Source of the DNA: a bacterium
GTDB taxonomy: Bacteria > Desulfobacterota > Binatia > HRBIN30 > CADEER01
Direction: 5' to 3'
Assembly: GCA_030430165.1 (NCBI GenBank)
Contig: JAUIGL010000003.1
Coordinates: 1-64,000, forward strand
DNA length: 64,000 nucleotides
The notes under the pieces are model-generated. The model searched no databases. It was not told where the DNA came from and saw nothing but the letters and a program-made list of their open reading frames with translations. This document shows positions 51,559 through 59,514 of the stretch, piece by piece. Each line of letters starts with the position of its first letter. Positions within the stretch are counted from its first letter, which is position 1. The position numbers and the translations under genes were made by a program.

Positions 51559-52939
51559 TTTCCGGTTCCGGAACTGGCCCGATCTCCTTGAGAGTCGGCA
51601 GCTCCTTGAGATCCTTGAGGCCGAAGACCTCGAGAAACTCCGGCGTCGTCGAGTAGAGCAGCGGCCGCCCCACCGTCTCCTTGCGCCCGTCGATCTTGAT
51701 CAGGCGTTTCGACAGCAGGGTGTTGACGGCACTGTCGGCGTCGACTCCGCGAATGGCTTCGATCTCACCTCGCGTTACCGGTTGTTTGTACGCGATGATC
51801 GACAAAGTCTCCAGAGCGGCTCGGCCGAGGCGGCCGGGCTTCTCGCGCAGCAGATTGCGCACGTACTTGGCGTTGGCCGGCGCGGTGCGGAACTGGTAGC
51901 CGCCCGCCACCTCGTCGAGGTGGATGCCGCAGTCGCCGCCGTAGCGCTGCTTCAGGCGTTTGAGGGCGGCGCGAACCTCCTTGGCCTTCGGACCGCTGCG
52001 AATTGCGTCGCACATCCGGCGCACCGTGAGCGGCGCCCCCGAGGCGAGGAGGAGGCTCTCGAGGATCGCGTCGAGACGGTCGCCTTCGACCGATTGCGAC
52101 TCGTCTTCGTCCCCCTCGGTCTCGGCCTTGGCCGAGGCATCGTCGCCGGCAGACTCCTCCTCGTCGCCGTCGTCCTCACCCGAGTCGTCGCGATCGCTTT
52201 CGCGCGCCTCGATCTCCGAGCTCTCGCCCACCACTTCGGGGCTAGCCGCTTCCGCCGCCGCTGCGGAGGGCTCGGCGTCCGGCGGGTCGATCTCGGCACT
52301 CGTCGTATCCGCCGCCGCTTCCTGCCCCTCAGCCGTAGCCTCCGACGCTTCCTGCCCCTCAGCCGTAGCCTCCGACGCGTCCGCCACCGGATCCGGCTCG
52401 AGCTGCGGCGGCAGCGATTCGTCCGCCTGCGCGGTCACCGGAGCCTCCCGAGCTTCGATCGTCTGGTCCACAGATGGTGCTTCTTCCGCTGCCGAGGCTG
52501 CGGCTTCGATCTCGCTCGGCTGCTCCGCCATCTCGACCTGCGGCGGCTCGGGAATCTTCGCAACTGGCGCTTCGACGGGCCGGCTCGACGCGACCTCGGT
52601 TCGAGATTGTTCCACCCTCTCCTCCTGCAACCCCGCGCCGGCGCTCTTGCGCTGCGCAGCGCGATACTCGCGCAACTCGACGACGTCCGCCCGCGGTGCC
52701 GGCGTCGTTTTGACCGCGGCGCGTTGGCGCCCGACCAGCTGGTTCCATGCGCCGCCGGCGGCGCGAATCCCGGCGCTCACCAAGTCGCGCCCTGCTGCCA
52801 ACGAGCGCGCCACGGTGCTGCGCAGCGAGCGCAGCGGCGCCCGCATCCTCTCGGGCAACCAGCGCGACCGCTTGGGCGGTGGCGGCGCCGGCTCTTCCTG
52901 CGTCTTCGGGTTCGTCCAACCAGCCGCCACTCGGCTCAC
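51188..52939 (-). CDS. scpB: Segregation and condensation protein ScpB with long acidic extensions
   Basis: The start is probably the GTG at 52939, overlapping the scpA stop as GTGA; a GTG at 52930 with GGGGAG eight bases upstream is the alternative. The ScpB winged-helix core spans about 285-450 (RLDAILESLLLASGAPLTVRRM, LETLSIIAYKQPVTRGEIEAIRGV, GRPLLYSTTPEFLEVFGL). ScpB is normally about 180-200 residues. Here a Pro/Ala/Glu-rich region of about 280 residues precedes it and an acidic tail of about 130 residues follows. Part of the N-terminal region is a 10-residue duplication (SEATAEGQEA) caused by a 30-bp DNA repeat. ScpB pairs with ScpA on SMC in chromosome segregation. Confidence 0.87.
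   Translation of the reverse strand: MSRVAAGWTNPKTQEEPAPPPPKRSRWLPERMRAPLRSLRSTVARSLAAGRDLVSAGIRAAGGAWNQLVGRQRAAVKTTPAPRADVVELREYRAAQRKSAGAGLQEERVEQSRTEVASSRPVEAPVAKIPEPPQVEMAEQPSEIEAAASAAEEAPSVDQTIEAREAPVTAQADESLPPQLEPDPVADASEATAEGQEASEATAEGQEAAADTTSAEIDPPDAEPSAAAAEAASPEVVGESSEIEARESDRDDSGEDDGDEEESAGDDASAKAETEGDEDESQSVEGDRLDAILESLLLASGAPLTVRRMCDAIRSGPKAKEVRAALKRLKQRYGGDCGIHLDEVAGGYQFRTAPANAKYVRNLLREKPGRLGRAALETLSIIAYKQPVTRGEIEAIRGVDADSAVNTLLSKRLIKIDGRKETVGRPLLYSTTPEFLEVFGLKDLKELPTLKEIGPVPEPENEEDDEEASLQDGDAEEAILEAAAGGQAEQGSQAEAAAEDVDGAAAEASGGGDVEVGGDEQAVAATADTGAVEDLGDDEPGEGQGFDDAQEASLEQDQSEEADDSASASAAAEDDPDPEEGQR
52320..52379 (-). repeat. 30-bp in-frame tandem duplication within scpB
   Basis: Two adjacent 30-bp copies (boundary near 52350) differ only at the last base and encode SEATAEGQEA twice. 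The phase is kept, so the duplication only lengthens the acidic linker. It suggests slippage in low-complexity coding DNA. Confidence 0.85.
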
Positions 52940-53802
52940 TCCCCGCCCGGAACCGACGGCAACACGCTGCCCTCGTACTCGTCCTGGAGGTCGACGTGGA
53001 CGTCGACGATGTCGTCCGCCAGCAGGACGATGCGAATCTCGCCGAAGCGTTGGTCCTGCACCGCGTCGATCGCACCCAGCTTGCCGAGCTCGAGTAGAGC
53101 GAGGAACGTCACGATGACGAAGCCCCGCGTCGAGCGTTCGTCGAACAAGCTGTCGAAAGTAATCTCGCGGGCGACGCTCAGCGCCTGCAGCACCGAGTCG
53201 ATCCGGTCGCGCACGCGAACCGCCTCGAACGCCACCTCGTGCACGGGATCCGGCTCGGCGCGCTTGAGGACACGCTGGAACGCCTCCATCAACTGCCACA
53301 GGGTCACCTTGACCTGCGGCGGCTCGTCGGGATCGGGCTCGAGCCCCTCGGCGTTCTCGTCACGCGCGAACACGTCTCGGTGGAGACGCGGTCGATCGCC
53401 GAGCTCGGCGGCGGCGTCGCGGTAGCGGCTGTACTCGAGCAGCTGGCGAATCAGGTCGGCGCGCGGATCCTCTTCCTCGCCGTCGGCCGATTCCTCCGAG
53501 GGCAACAGCAGGCGCGACTTGACCAACATGAGCGTCGCCGCCATCACCAGAAACTCCCCGGCGACGTCGAGGTTGAGCTCACGCATCAAGTCGAGGTAGC
53601 CGAGGTACTGCTCGGTGATCGACGCCACCGGAATGTCGGCGATGTCGACCTCATTCTTCTTGATCAGGTGCAGGAGGAGATCGAGCGGCCCCTCGAACAA
53701 ATCGAGGTCGAAGCGCACGCCGCCGATGACCGGCGGCGCCGTCGTATCCCCCGGGGGTGCTGAAGTCTCGACCGGACTCTCGATCTGCGTCTCTTCAGCC
53801 AT
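52936..53802 (-). CDS. scpA: Segregation and condensation protein ScpA (kleisin)
   Basis: The 288-residue protein has the ScpA N-terminal signature FDLDLFEGPLDLLLHLIKKNEVDIADIPVASITEQYLGYL (from about residue 32). A helical mid-region follows (about 100-190). A C-terminal winged-helix comes last (RSTRGFVIVTFLALLELGKLGAIDAVQDQRFGEIRIV). Its N-terminus should bind the SMC neck and its C-terminus the SMC cap, with ScpB bound in the middle. Compared with other ScpA proteins, the end is slightly extended. It is the first gene of the scpA-scpB-rluB unit; its stop overlaps the scpB start. Confidence 0.94.
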   Translation of the reverse strand: MAEETQIESPVETSAPPGDTTAPPVIGGVRFDLDLFEGPLDLLLHLIKKNEVDIADIPVASITEQYLGYLDLMRELNLDVAGEFLVMAATLMLVKSRLLLPSEESADGEEEDPRADLIRQLLEYSRYRDAAAELGDRPRLHRDVFARDENAEGLEPDPDEPPQVKVTLWQLMEAFQRVLKRAEPDPVHEVAFEAVRVRDRIDSVLQALSVAREITFDSLFDERSTRGFVIVTFLALLELGKLGAIDAVQDQRFGEIRIVLLADDIVDVHVDLQDEYEGSVLPSVPGGE

Positions 53803-53995
53803 TCACCACATCAACCACACAACCACGCGCGAAAGCTATCACGCTGGTTCGAGTGGTGACAACAAAAATGGGGCGCAAACACTGAACTCGAAAGGAAAAA
53901 TTCCGATCCGGCACGGCCCCGCAAACGGCAAAACCTAGAAACTGCCTCAGCTCGACGGGCTAACCCGTCGAAAACCCGACCGGTCGCCCGGCGAC

Positions 53996-55039
53996 CTACT
54001 CCAACCCCATGGCATTGCGAACATCGACCATCGTCGACTGCGCCACCTCGCGCGCCTTGGCGTTGCCCGCTTCGAGCACTTCGCCGAGATAGCCGGGCTT
54101 GTCGACCAGCTCGGCGCGGCGCTCGCGGATCGGCTCGAGCTCGGCGTTGACGTGCTTGATCATGATCTTCTTGCAGTCGAGGCAACCGATGCCGGCGGTC
54201 TTGCAGCCTTCGGTCACCGTCGCGATCTCGTCCTCGGTGCAGTACACCCGGTGCAGGTTGAACGCCGGGCAATCCGCCGGGTCTCCGGGATCGGTGCGCC
54301 GGGCGCGCCGCGGGTCGGTGATCATCCGCCCCAACTTCTTCTCGACCTGCTCGGCCGAGTCCGACAGGAACACGGCGTTGCCGTAGCTCTTGCTCATCTT
54401 GCGTCCGTCGGTGCCGGGAATCTTCGGCGACTCCGTCAGCAGATGCTTGGGCTCGGGGAACACCTTGCGATAGAGCCGGTTGAAGCGCCGCGCCACCTCG
54501 CGCATGAGCTCCAGGTGCGGCACCTGATCGACACCCACCGGAACCTGCGTCGCGCGATAGATCAACACGTCGGCCGACTGCAGGATCGGGTAGCCGAGCA
54601 GCCCGTAGTTGATCTGGTTCATCTCGGCTTCGTCGTCGCCCTGGATGAGTCCGAGCTCGCGCGCCTGCTCCTTGATCGTCGGATTGCGGATCAGCCACGG
54701 CGTCGGAACGATCATCGACAACAGCAGATGCAGCTCGGCGTGCTCCTTGACTGCCGACTGCCGAAACAGAACCGCCTTCTCTGGATCAAGCCCGGCGGCA
54801 AGCCAATCGGCGAGCATCTCGCGGCCGCTCGCGGCAACGTTCGACGTGTCTTCGTAGCCAGTGGTCAGCGCGTGCCAATCGGCGATGAAGAAGAGGCATT
54901 CAGCCTCGTCCTGCAATTCGACCCAGCCGCGCAATGCCCCCAACAAATGACCGAGGTGCAGTTGCCCGGTCGGCCGCATACCGCTGACCACGCGACGCGG
55001 CCGCTTGCCGGCGCCTCCACTCTGTTGCGATTCTGCCAC
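53996..55039 (-). CDS. trpS: Tryptophanyl-tRNA synthetase
   Basis: The 347-residue class I synthetase has the HIGH-type motif GQLHLGHLLGAL and the KMSKS motif GRKMSKSYGNAVFLS. It also has SGMRPTGQ and the tryptophan-binding region ILQSADVLIYRATQVPVGVDQVPHLEL. It charges tRNA-Trp using ATP. A short basic, Gly-rich N-terminal extension (about 18 residues) is present. Length is normal for the family. The scpA gene starts about 190 bp downstream; the stretch between (53803-53995) shows no gene or clear terminator. Confidence 0.96.
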   Translation of the reverse strand: MAESQQSGGAGKRPRRVVSGMRPTGQLHLGHLLGALRGWVELQDEAECLFFIADWHALTTGYEDTSNVAASGREMLADWLAAGLDPEKAVLFRQSAVKEHAELHLLLSMIVPTPWLIRNPTIKEQARELGLIQGDDEAEMNQINYGLLGYPILQSADVLIYRATQVPVGVDQVPHLELMREVARRFNRLYRKVFPEPKHLLTESPKIPGTDGRKMSKSYGNAVFLSDSAEQVEKKLGRMITDPRRARRTDPGDPADCPAFNLHRVYCTEDEIATVTEGCKTAGIGCLDCKKIMIKHVNAELEPIRERRAELVDKPGYLGEVLEAGNAKAREVAQSTMVDVRNAMGLE

Positions 55040-55087
55040 GCCTGCCGTCCTCCGATTCCGCGAAACCCACCCGAGCGAGCGCGCTCG

Positions 55088-55696
55088 CTACAACAACACC
55101 TGGATCAAGAGATCGCGCACCGGACCGACGACGCGACCGAGCACGCCGGTCGCCAGCAGCGCGACGACGATCATCATGCCGTACGGCTCGAGACGAGCCA
55201 TCGCGATCGCCGGCTCCCGCGGCAGCAAGCCCACCAGGATACGACCGCCATCGAGGGGCAGGATCGGTACGAGATTGAGCACCGCCAAGACGATGTTGAC
55301 CTGAACCCCGACGAATGCCGTCACCGCGACCAGCGTCGGCTCGGCCGCCGAATCGGCACTTGCGTGAAACACCACGGCGCAAACCACGGCCAGCAGCAGA
55401 TTCATCGCCGGTCCGGCCGCCGCGACCTTGGCCATGTCCGTTTTCGGGTTGCGCAGATTGCGCAAGACCACCGGCACCGGCTTGGCCCAGCCGAACAGAA
55501 TCGGAGCACCGCTGGCAATCAGCAGACCGGGCAGCAGCAAGGTCCCCACCGGATCGATGTGCGGGATCGGATTCAGAGTCAATCGGCCCATCTTCTCGGC
55601 AGTGGTATCGCCACACAGCTTGGCCACATAGCCGTGCGCGACTTCGTGCAGAACCACGGCAACGAACAACGGGGCGAGGTAGAGGATCCAAGTCAC
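55088..55696 (-). CDS. Site-2-type membrane metalloprotease (M50)
   Basis: The gene starts with GTG. The 202-residue protein is a compact M50B-type intramembrane protease with the active-site helix VVLHEVAHGYVAKL (His-Glu-x-x-His) and a later NLVPILPLDGGRIL motif supplying the Asp. GWAKPVPVVLRNLRNPKTDM matches the membrane-surface loop of the YwhC/FtsH-neighbour subgroup. Such enzymes cut membrane proteins in the bilayer; the substrate is unknown. It lies 48 bp upstream of trpS in the same direction. The gene upstream is the recombinase, with the stem-loop at 55721 between them. Confidence 0.9.
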   Translation of the reverse strand: MTWILYLAPLFVAVVLHEVAHGYVAKLCGDTTAEKMGRLTLNPIPHIDPVGTLLLPGLLIASGAPILFGWAKPVPVVLRNLRNPKTDMAKVAAAGPAMNLLLAVVCAVVFHASADSAAEPTLVAVTAFVGVQVNIVLAVLNLVPILPLDGGRILVGLLPREPAIAMARLEPYGMMIVVALLATGVLGRVVGPVRDLLIQVLL

Positions 55697-55720
55697 GAGA
55701 TTACGGTACCATCTAGGTTT

Positions 55721-55754
55721 GGGGCTCGCTACGAGCCCCTAGCCCCTAGCCCCT
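55721..55754 (-). terminator. Possible stem-loop with AGCCCCT repeats after xerD
   Basis: GGGGCTCG (55721-55728) and CGAGCCCC (55732-55739) form a perfect 8-bp stem with a 3-base loop. Two more copies of the AGCCCCT unit stand beside it. It lies directly 3' of the recombinase gene on the minus strand. No U tract is seen, so it may be a dispersed repeat, not a true terminator. Confidence 0.45.
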
Positions 55755-55760
55755 GCAGTT

Positions 55761-56654
55761 TCAGGCGCGCGGATGATACTTCTTGTGGACCTCGCGCAAG
55801 CGCTCGCGGGCGACGTGGGTGTAGACCTCGGTCGTGGAAATATCCGAGTGTCCCAGCATCATCTGAATGGCGCGCAGGTCGGCGCCGCCTTCGACCAGGT
55901 GGGTGGCGAAGGCGTGGCGCAGGGTGTGCGGGCTCAGCCTCTGTCGCACCTCGGCGCGGTCGGCGACCTTGCGCAAACGCTGCCAGAAGCTCTGCCGTGT
56001 CATCTTGCCACCACGCCGGGTGACGAAGACATGCGGGCTGAGTCGCTTGCCGAGAATCAGCGGGCGCACCTGCTCCAGGTAGTCGAGCAGCGCCTGTCGC
56101 GCCTGGCGGCCGATCGGCACGGCGCGTTCTTTGCGCCCCTTGCCGACCACGGTGAGGAATCCGGCTTCGAGATTGAGCTGCGACAGCTCGAGCGTCACCA
56201 ACTCGGAAACGCGCAGACCGGTCGCGTAGACCAGCTCCACCATGGCGATGTCGCGCAGCACCAGCGGGTCGGGCTCGCCCTTGGAATCGAGCATCGACGA
56301 CACCGATTCGCGGCTCAGGCTGCGCGGCAGCTTGCGCCCCTGGCGCGGGCGCTTGAGATCCGCTGTCGGGTCGGCCTCGATCCGACGGTCGCGAACCAGG
56401 AAGCGGAACATGCCGCGCACGGCGGAGAGGGCGCGGGCGCGGCTGCGCGCCGACAGCCCCCGCTGCTTGGCCTCGGCGAGAAAGGCGACGATGTCGCCCG
56501 GGCGCACCGCGTCGACCCGGCCGACCGACCTGCGCTCGAGGCAGCGGGCGAGCTCGGTGCAATCGCGCCGATACGCGGCCACCGTATTCGGCGACAGACG
56601 GGTCTCGGCGGCCAGGTGGACCGCGAAGGCATCAACCGCTTCGTCGATCGTCAC
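55761..56654 (-). CDS. xerD: Tyrosine recombinase XerD/XerC
   Basis: The 297-residue protein has an N-terminal SAM-like DNA-binding domain (about 3-90). The tyrosine recombinase core has Arg in ATGLRVSELVTLEL, Lys in VVGKGRKERAVPI, HTLRHAFATHLVEGG (His, Arg), LGHSDISTTEVYTHV (His, then nucleophile Tyr). These are the residues R-K-HxxR-H-Y. Length and sequence are those of the chromosomal dimer-resolution recombinases, not of a phage or integron integrase. The spacing pattern fits XerD slightly better than XerC. It lies 15 bp after glnD. Confidence 0.88.
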   Translation of the reverse strand: MTIDEAVDAFAVHLAAETRLSPNTVAAYRRDCTELARCLERRSVGRVDAVRPGDIVAFLAEAKQRGLSARSRARALSAVRGMFRFLVRDRRIEADPTADLKRPRQGRKLPRSLSRESVSSMLDSKGEPDPLVLRDIAMVELVYATGLRVSELVTLELSQLNLEAGFLTVVGKGRKERAVPIGRQARQALLDYLEQVRPLILGKRLSPHVFVTRRGGKMTRQSFWQRLRKVADRAEVRQRLSPHTLRHAFATHLVEGGADLRAIQMMLGHSDISTTEVYTHVARERLREVHKKYHPRA

Positions 56655-56669
56655 CGCCGCCTCCGCTGC

Positions 56670-59399
56670 TCAGGCGCGCGCCTCGGCGCCGTGCCCGGCC
56701 TCGGCGGGATCCGGCTTCGACAGCGCTTCGACCAGCGCTTCCCGAATCTCGGCCGCCCTTTTCTCGGAGACCTTCTTGTTCCTGCGGTCGGAGACGTAGA
56801 ACACATCCAGCACCCGATCGACGCTGGTCGTGATCTTGGCGAGGTGGATGCGCAGGCCGAGCCGATAGAGGGTGTTGGTCATCGCAAAGAGAACGCCGAA
56901 ACGGTCGGTAGTGCTGATCTCGAGCACGGTGAACTCGGGCGACACGCCATTGTTGAAGGCGACGTCGGTCGAGATCCGCGGCGTCTGCTTCGCCGACAGC
57001 AGAGAGGGGCGTCCCGCCTCGGCAACCACCCCCTCGACGTCGATTTCGTCGGCGAGCACGGGACCGACCAGATCGACCACCTTCTGCCAGCGTTCGCCGA
57101 GCAGCTCCGGCTCCTCCTCGAGGTATGTGGTGCGAAACACATCGAGCGCCAGCCCGCTCCTGGCGGTCGCGGCGCGCGCGGCGACGATGCTCATGCCCTT
57201 CGCCCGGAGGATTCCGGTGAGCTTGGCGAACAGGCCGGATCGATTGCGGGTCACCACCGTGAACTCGGAAAAATCGCGCTCGGGTCGGTGCCGGATGCGT
57301 GAAACGAAGAGATCGTCGCCGAGTCGCTGCGCCAGCTTGAAGTGCTCGGCGACATCGCCCTCCGGGGTCGACAGCAGGTAGCTGTCGGGCATGTCGGCGA
57401 GAAACGCGGCGATCGCCTTCTTGTCCTCGTCGGCGCCGACCTCGATCACCCGCTCGCGAATCCGAGCCGCGTGCTCCTCCTGCCCGACCTCGACCGTAAC
57501 CCCGCGCTCGAAGGCGTTGACGGCGAGCTCGTAGAGCTCGCCGAGCAGCATGTCCTGCCAGCTGTTCCAGAGCTTCGGATTGGTCGCTTTGAGATCCGCG
57601 AAGGTGAGGGCATACAACTTCTTCAGTCGCTCCAGCGAGCCCACCATGCTGGTGAAGTCGACGACCAATTGGGGCTCGGAGAGGTCGCGCCGAGTCGCCA
57701 GATGGTGCATCAGCAGGTGGAATCGGACGAGAAACTCGAACTGCGACGTCGCGTCGGCGTTCAGGCCGAGCCGGCCCGCCGTCGCCACCGCCATCTCCGC
57801 CCCCTTGTTGGAGTGGTCGCCGCCCTGCCCCTTGCCGATATCGTGGTAGAGCATCCCGAGATAGAGGATTTCGATGTCCTCGATCTCGCGGATGACACTG
57901 GTCAGCAACGCGTGCTGATCCTTGAACGCCCCCGCGCGCAGGAGCTCGAGATTGCGAACGGCGCGCAGCGTATGCTCGTCGACGGTGTAGATGTGGTAGC
58001 GATCGTACTGCGCCATGCAGCGCAGGTGCTCGAATTCCGGCAGATAGGCGCCGAGCACGTCGAGCTTGTGCATCGCCGACAAGGTTTCGTGAACACCGTG
58101 CTTCCAGCGCAGAATGTCGAGAAACGACTTTGCGCATTCGGGCGAGTTGCGCCATTCGTCAGTGGCGACGTTCTGCGCCTTGGAGCGGATGAGGCGGCTG
58201 GTGGCTTCGTTGAGATGAACGTCGTGCCGCTGCGCGTCGGCGAAAACACGCAGCAGCAGGCTGGGATCATCGTCGAAGATCGCGCCGTCGGTGACGACGA
58301 GCTCTTCCGACACGATGCGAATCCCGCGCCGGATCTCGCGACTGCCCAAGCGGCCGACCCAACTGGTCGGCCCGCCGCTCGGCACGCAGCGAGCAACCAT
58401 CTCGCGACAGAAGCGGTTCACCACGCTGGCGTAGAGATAGTAGTCGCGCATGAAGCGCTCGACTCCGCGCGACGTCTCGTCGTCCTCGAAGCCGAGCTCG
58501 GCGGCGATCGTCAGTTGATTCTCGAAGGTCAGCTGGTCCTGGTGACGCCCGTTGAGGAAGTGCAGCGCATTGCGCACCCGGAACAAGAAGTCTTGCGCCT
58601 GCAGGATACCCGCCAGCTCGGTCTCACAGAGCACCCCCTTGAGCACCAACTCGTCGAGCGACCGAACCTTGAATTTGACCTTGGCGAGCCACGTCGCGGT
58701 GTGCAGGTCGCGCAGCCCGCCCTCGCCTTCCTTGAGGTGCGGCTCGACCAGGTAGACGGCGTCGCCGTGCTTGTGGTGACGCTCCTCGTTCTCCTGGATC
58801 TTCTCACGGATGAAACGGGCCGAGCTGCGCTTGAGGACGTCGCTCTCCATCGTGTCGACGAACTTGGCGTAGAGATCGGCGTCGCCGGCGAGCAGACGCG
58901 TATCGAGCAGTGACGTCTTCACCTTGAAGTCGCTGGCCGCCAACGTGACGCAGTCGCGCAGGCTGCGCACCGCCTGGCCGACGGCCATCCCGGTATCCCA
59001 CAGCGCGTACAGGACCGATTCGGTCACCGTCTCGACATAGGCGTCGCTGTGCTGCGGGTAGAGAAAGAGCAGATCGATGTCGGACCAGGGATTGAGCTCG
59101 CCGCGACCGTAACCGCCCTGGGCGATCAGCGTCAGCTTCTGGTCCAGAGTCGTGTTGCGCTTGCGATAGTTGTCGCGACCGGTCTCGAACAGCGAGCGCA
59201 CCACGTGATCGACGACCAGTGTCCAGCGATCGACGACCTCGGTGCCGGAGGCGCCGGCCTGATGCTCGCGATGCAGGCGGTCGCGCGCGGAATTGAGGTA
59301 ATCGCGAGCGATCCGGCCGCGGCGGCCGTTGAGGTCGATTGGAGCGAGCCCCGGCAAGACCTCCGCGGCTTCGGCGCCGACTGCGTGGGCGGTAGTCAT
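56670..59399 (-). CDS. glnD: PII uridylyltransferase/uridylyl-removing enzyme GlnD
   Basis: I prefer the ATG at 59399 to an upstream GTG at 59420. The 909-residue sensor has, in order, a nucleotidyltransferase domain (GGYGRGELNPWSDIDLLFLYP) and the GlnD helical region. An HD phosphohydrolase domain follows (LGMLYHDIGKGQGGDHSNKGAEMA), then two C-terminal ACT domains (about 705-785 and 810-890) that bind glutamine. It uridylylates PII when glutamine is low and reverses this when glutamine is high. Both catalytic sites look complete. The last residues are acidic and short. mutS lies upstream in the same direction with about 115 bp between. Confidence 0.95.
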   Translation of the reverse strand: MTTAHAVGAEAAEVLPGLAPIDLNGRRGRIARDYLNSARDRLHREHQAGASGTEVVDRWTLVVDHVVRSLFETGRDNYRKRNTTLDQKLTLIAQGGYGRGELNPWSDIDLLFLYPQHSDAYVETVTESVLYALWDTGMAVGQAVRSLRDCVTLAASDFKVKTSLLDTRLLAGDADLYAKFVDTMESDVLKRSSARFIREKIQENEERHHKHGDAVYLVEPHLKEGEGGLRDLHTATWLAKVKFKVRSLDELVLKGVLCETELAGILQAQDFLFRVRNALHFLNGRHQDQLTFENQLTIAAELGFEDDETSRGVERFMRDYYLYASVVNRFCREMVARCVPSGGPTSWVGRLGSREIRRGIRIVSEELVVTDGAIFDDDPSLLLRVFADAQRHDVHLNEATSRLIRSKAQNVATDEWRNSPECAKSFLDILRWKHGVHETLSAMHKLDVLGAYLPEFEHLRCMAQYDRYHIYTVDEHTLRAVRNLELLRAGAFKDQHALLTSVIREIEDIEILYLGMLYHDIGKGQGGDHSNKGAEMAVATAGRLGLNADATSQFEFLVRFHLLMHHLATRRDLSEPQLVVDFTSMVGSLERLKKLYALTFADLKATNPKLWNSWQDMLLGELYELAVNAFERGVTVEVGQEEHAARIRERVIEVGADEDKKAIAAFLADMPDSYLLSTPEGDVAEHFKLAQRLGDDLFVSRIRHRPERDFSEFTVVTRNRSGLFAKLTGILRAKGMSIVAARAATARSGLALDVFRTTYLEEEPELLGERWQKVVDLVGPVLADEIDVEGVVAEAGRPSLLSAKQTPRISTDVAFNNGVSPEFTVLEISTTDRFGVLFAMTNTLYRLGLRIHLAKITTSVDRVLDVFYVSDRRNKKVSEKRAAEIREALVEALSKPDPAEAGHGAEARA

Positions 59400-59514
59400 G
59401 ATCCCGGAGGACGCTATCACAGGCCGCGCCCTCGGACACCCTGCGTCCGCTCGAGCCGCCTCGGCGACGCGATTCGACCGCGAAGTGCTCGATTTTCAAG
59501 CAGTGGGCAAACGA

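Noticed and set aside
55761-56654. Phage or integron integrase
   Set aside because: Sequence, length and position next to glnD match a chromosomal XerD/XerC. No cassette, attachment site or mobile gene is near.
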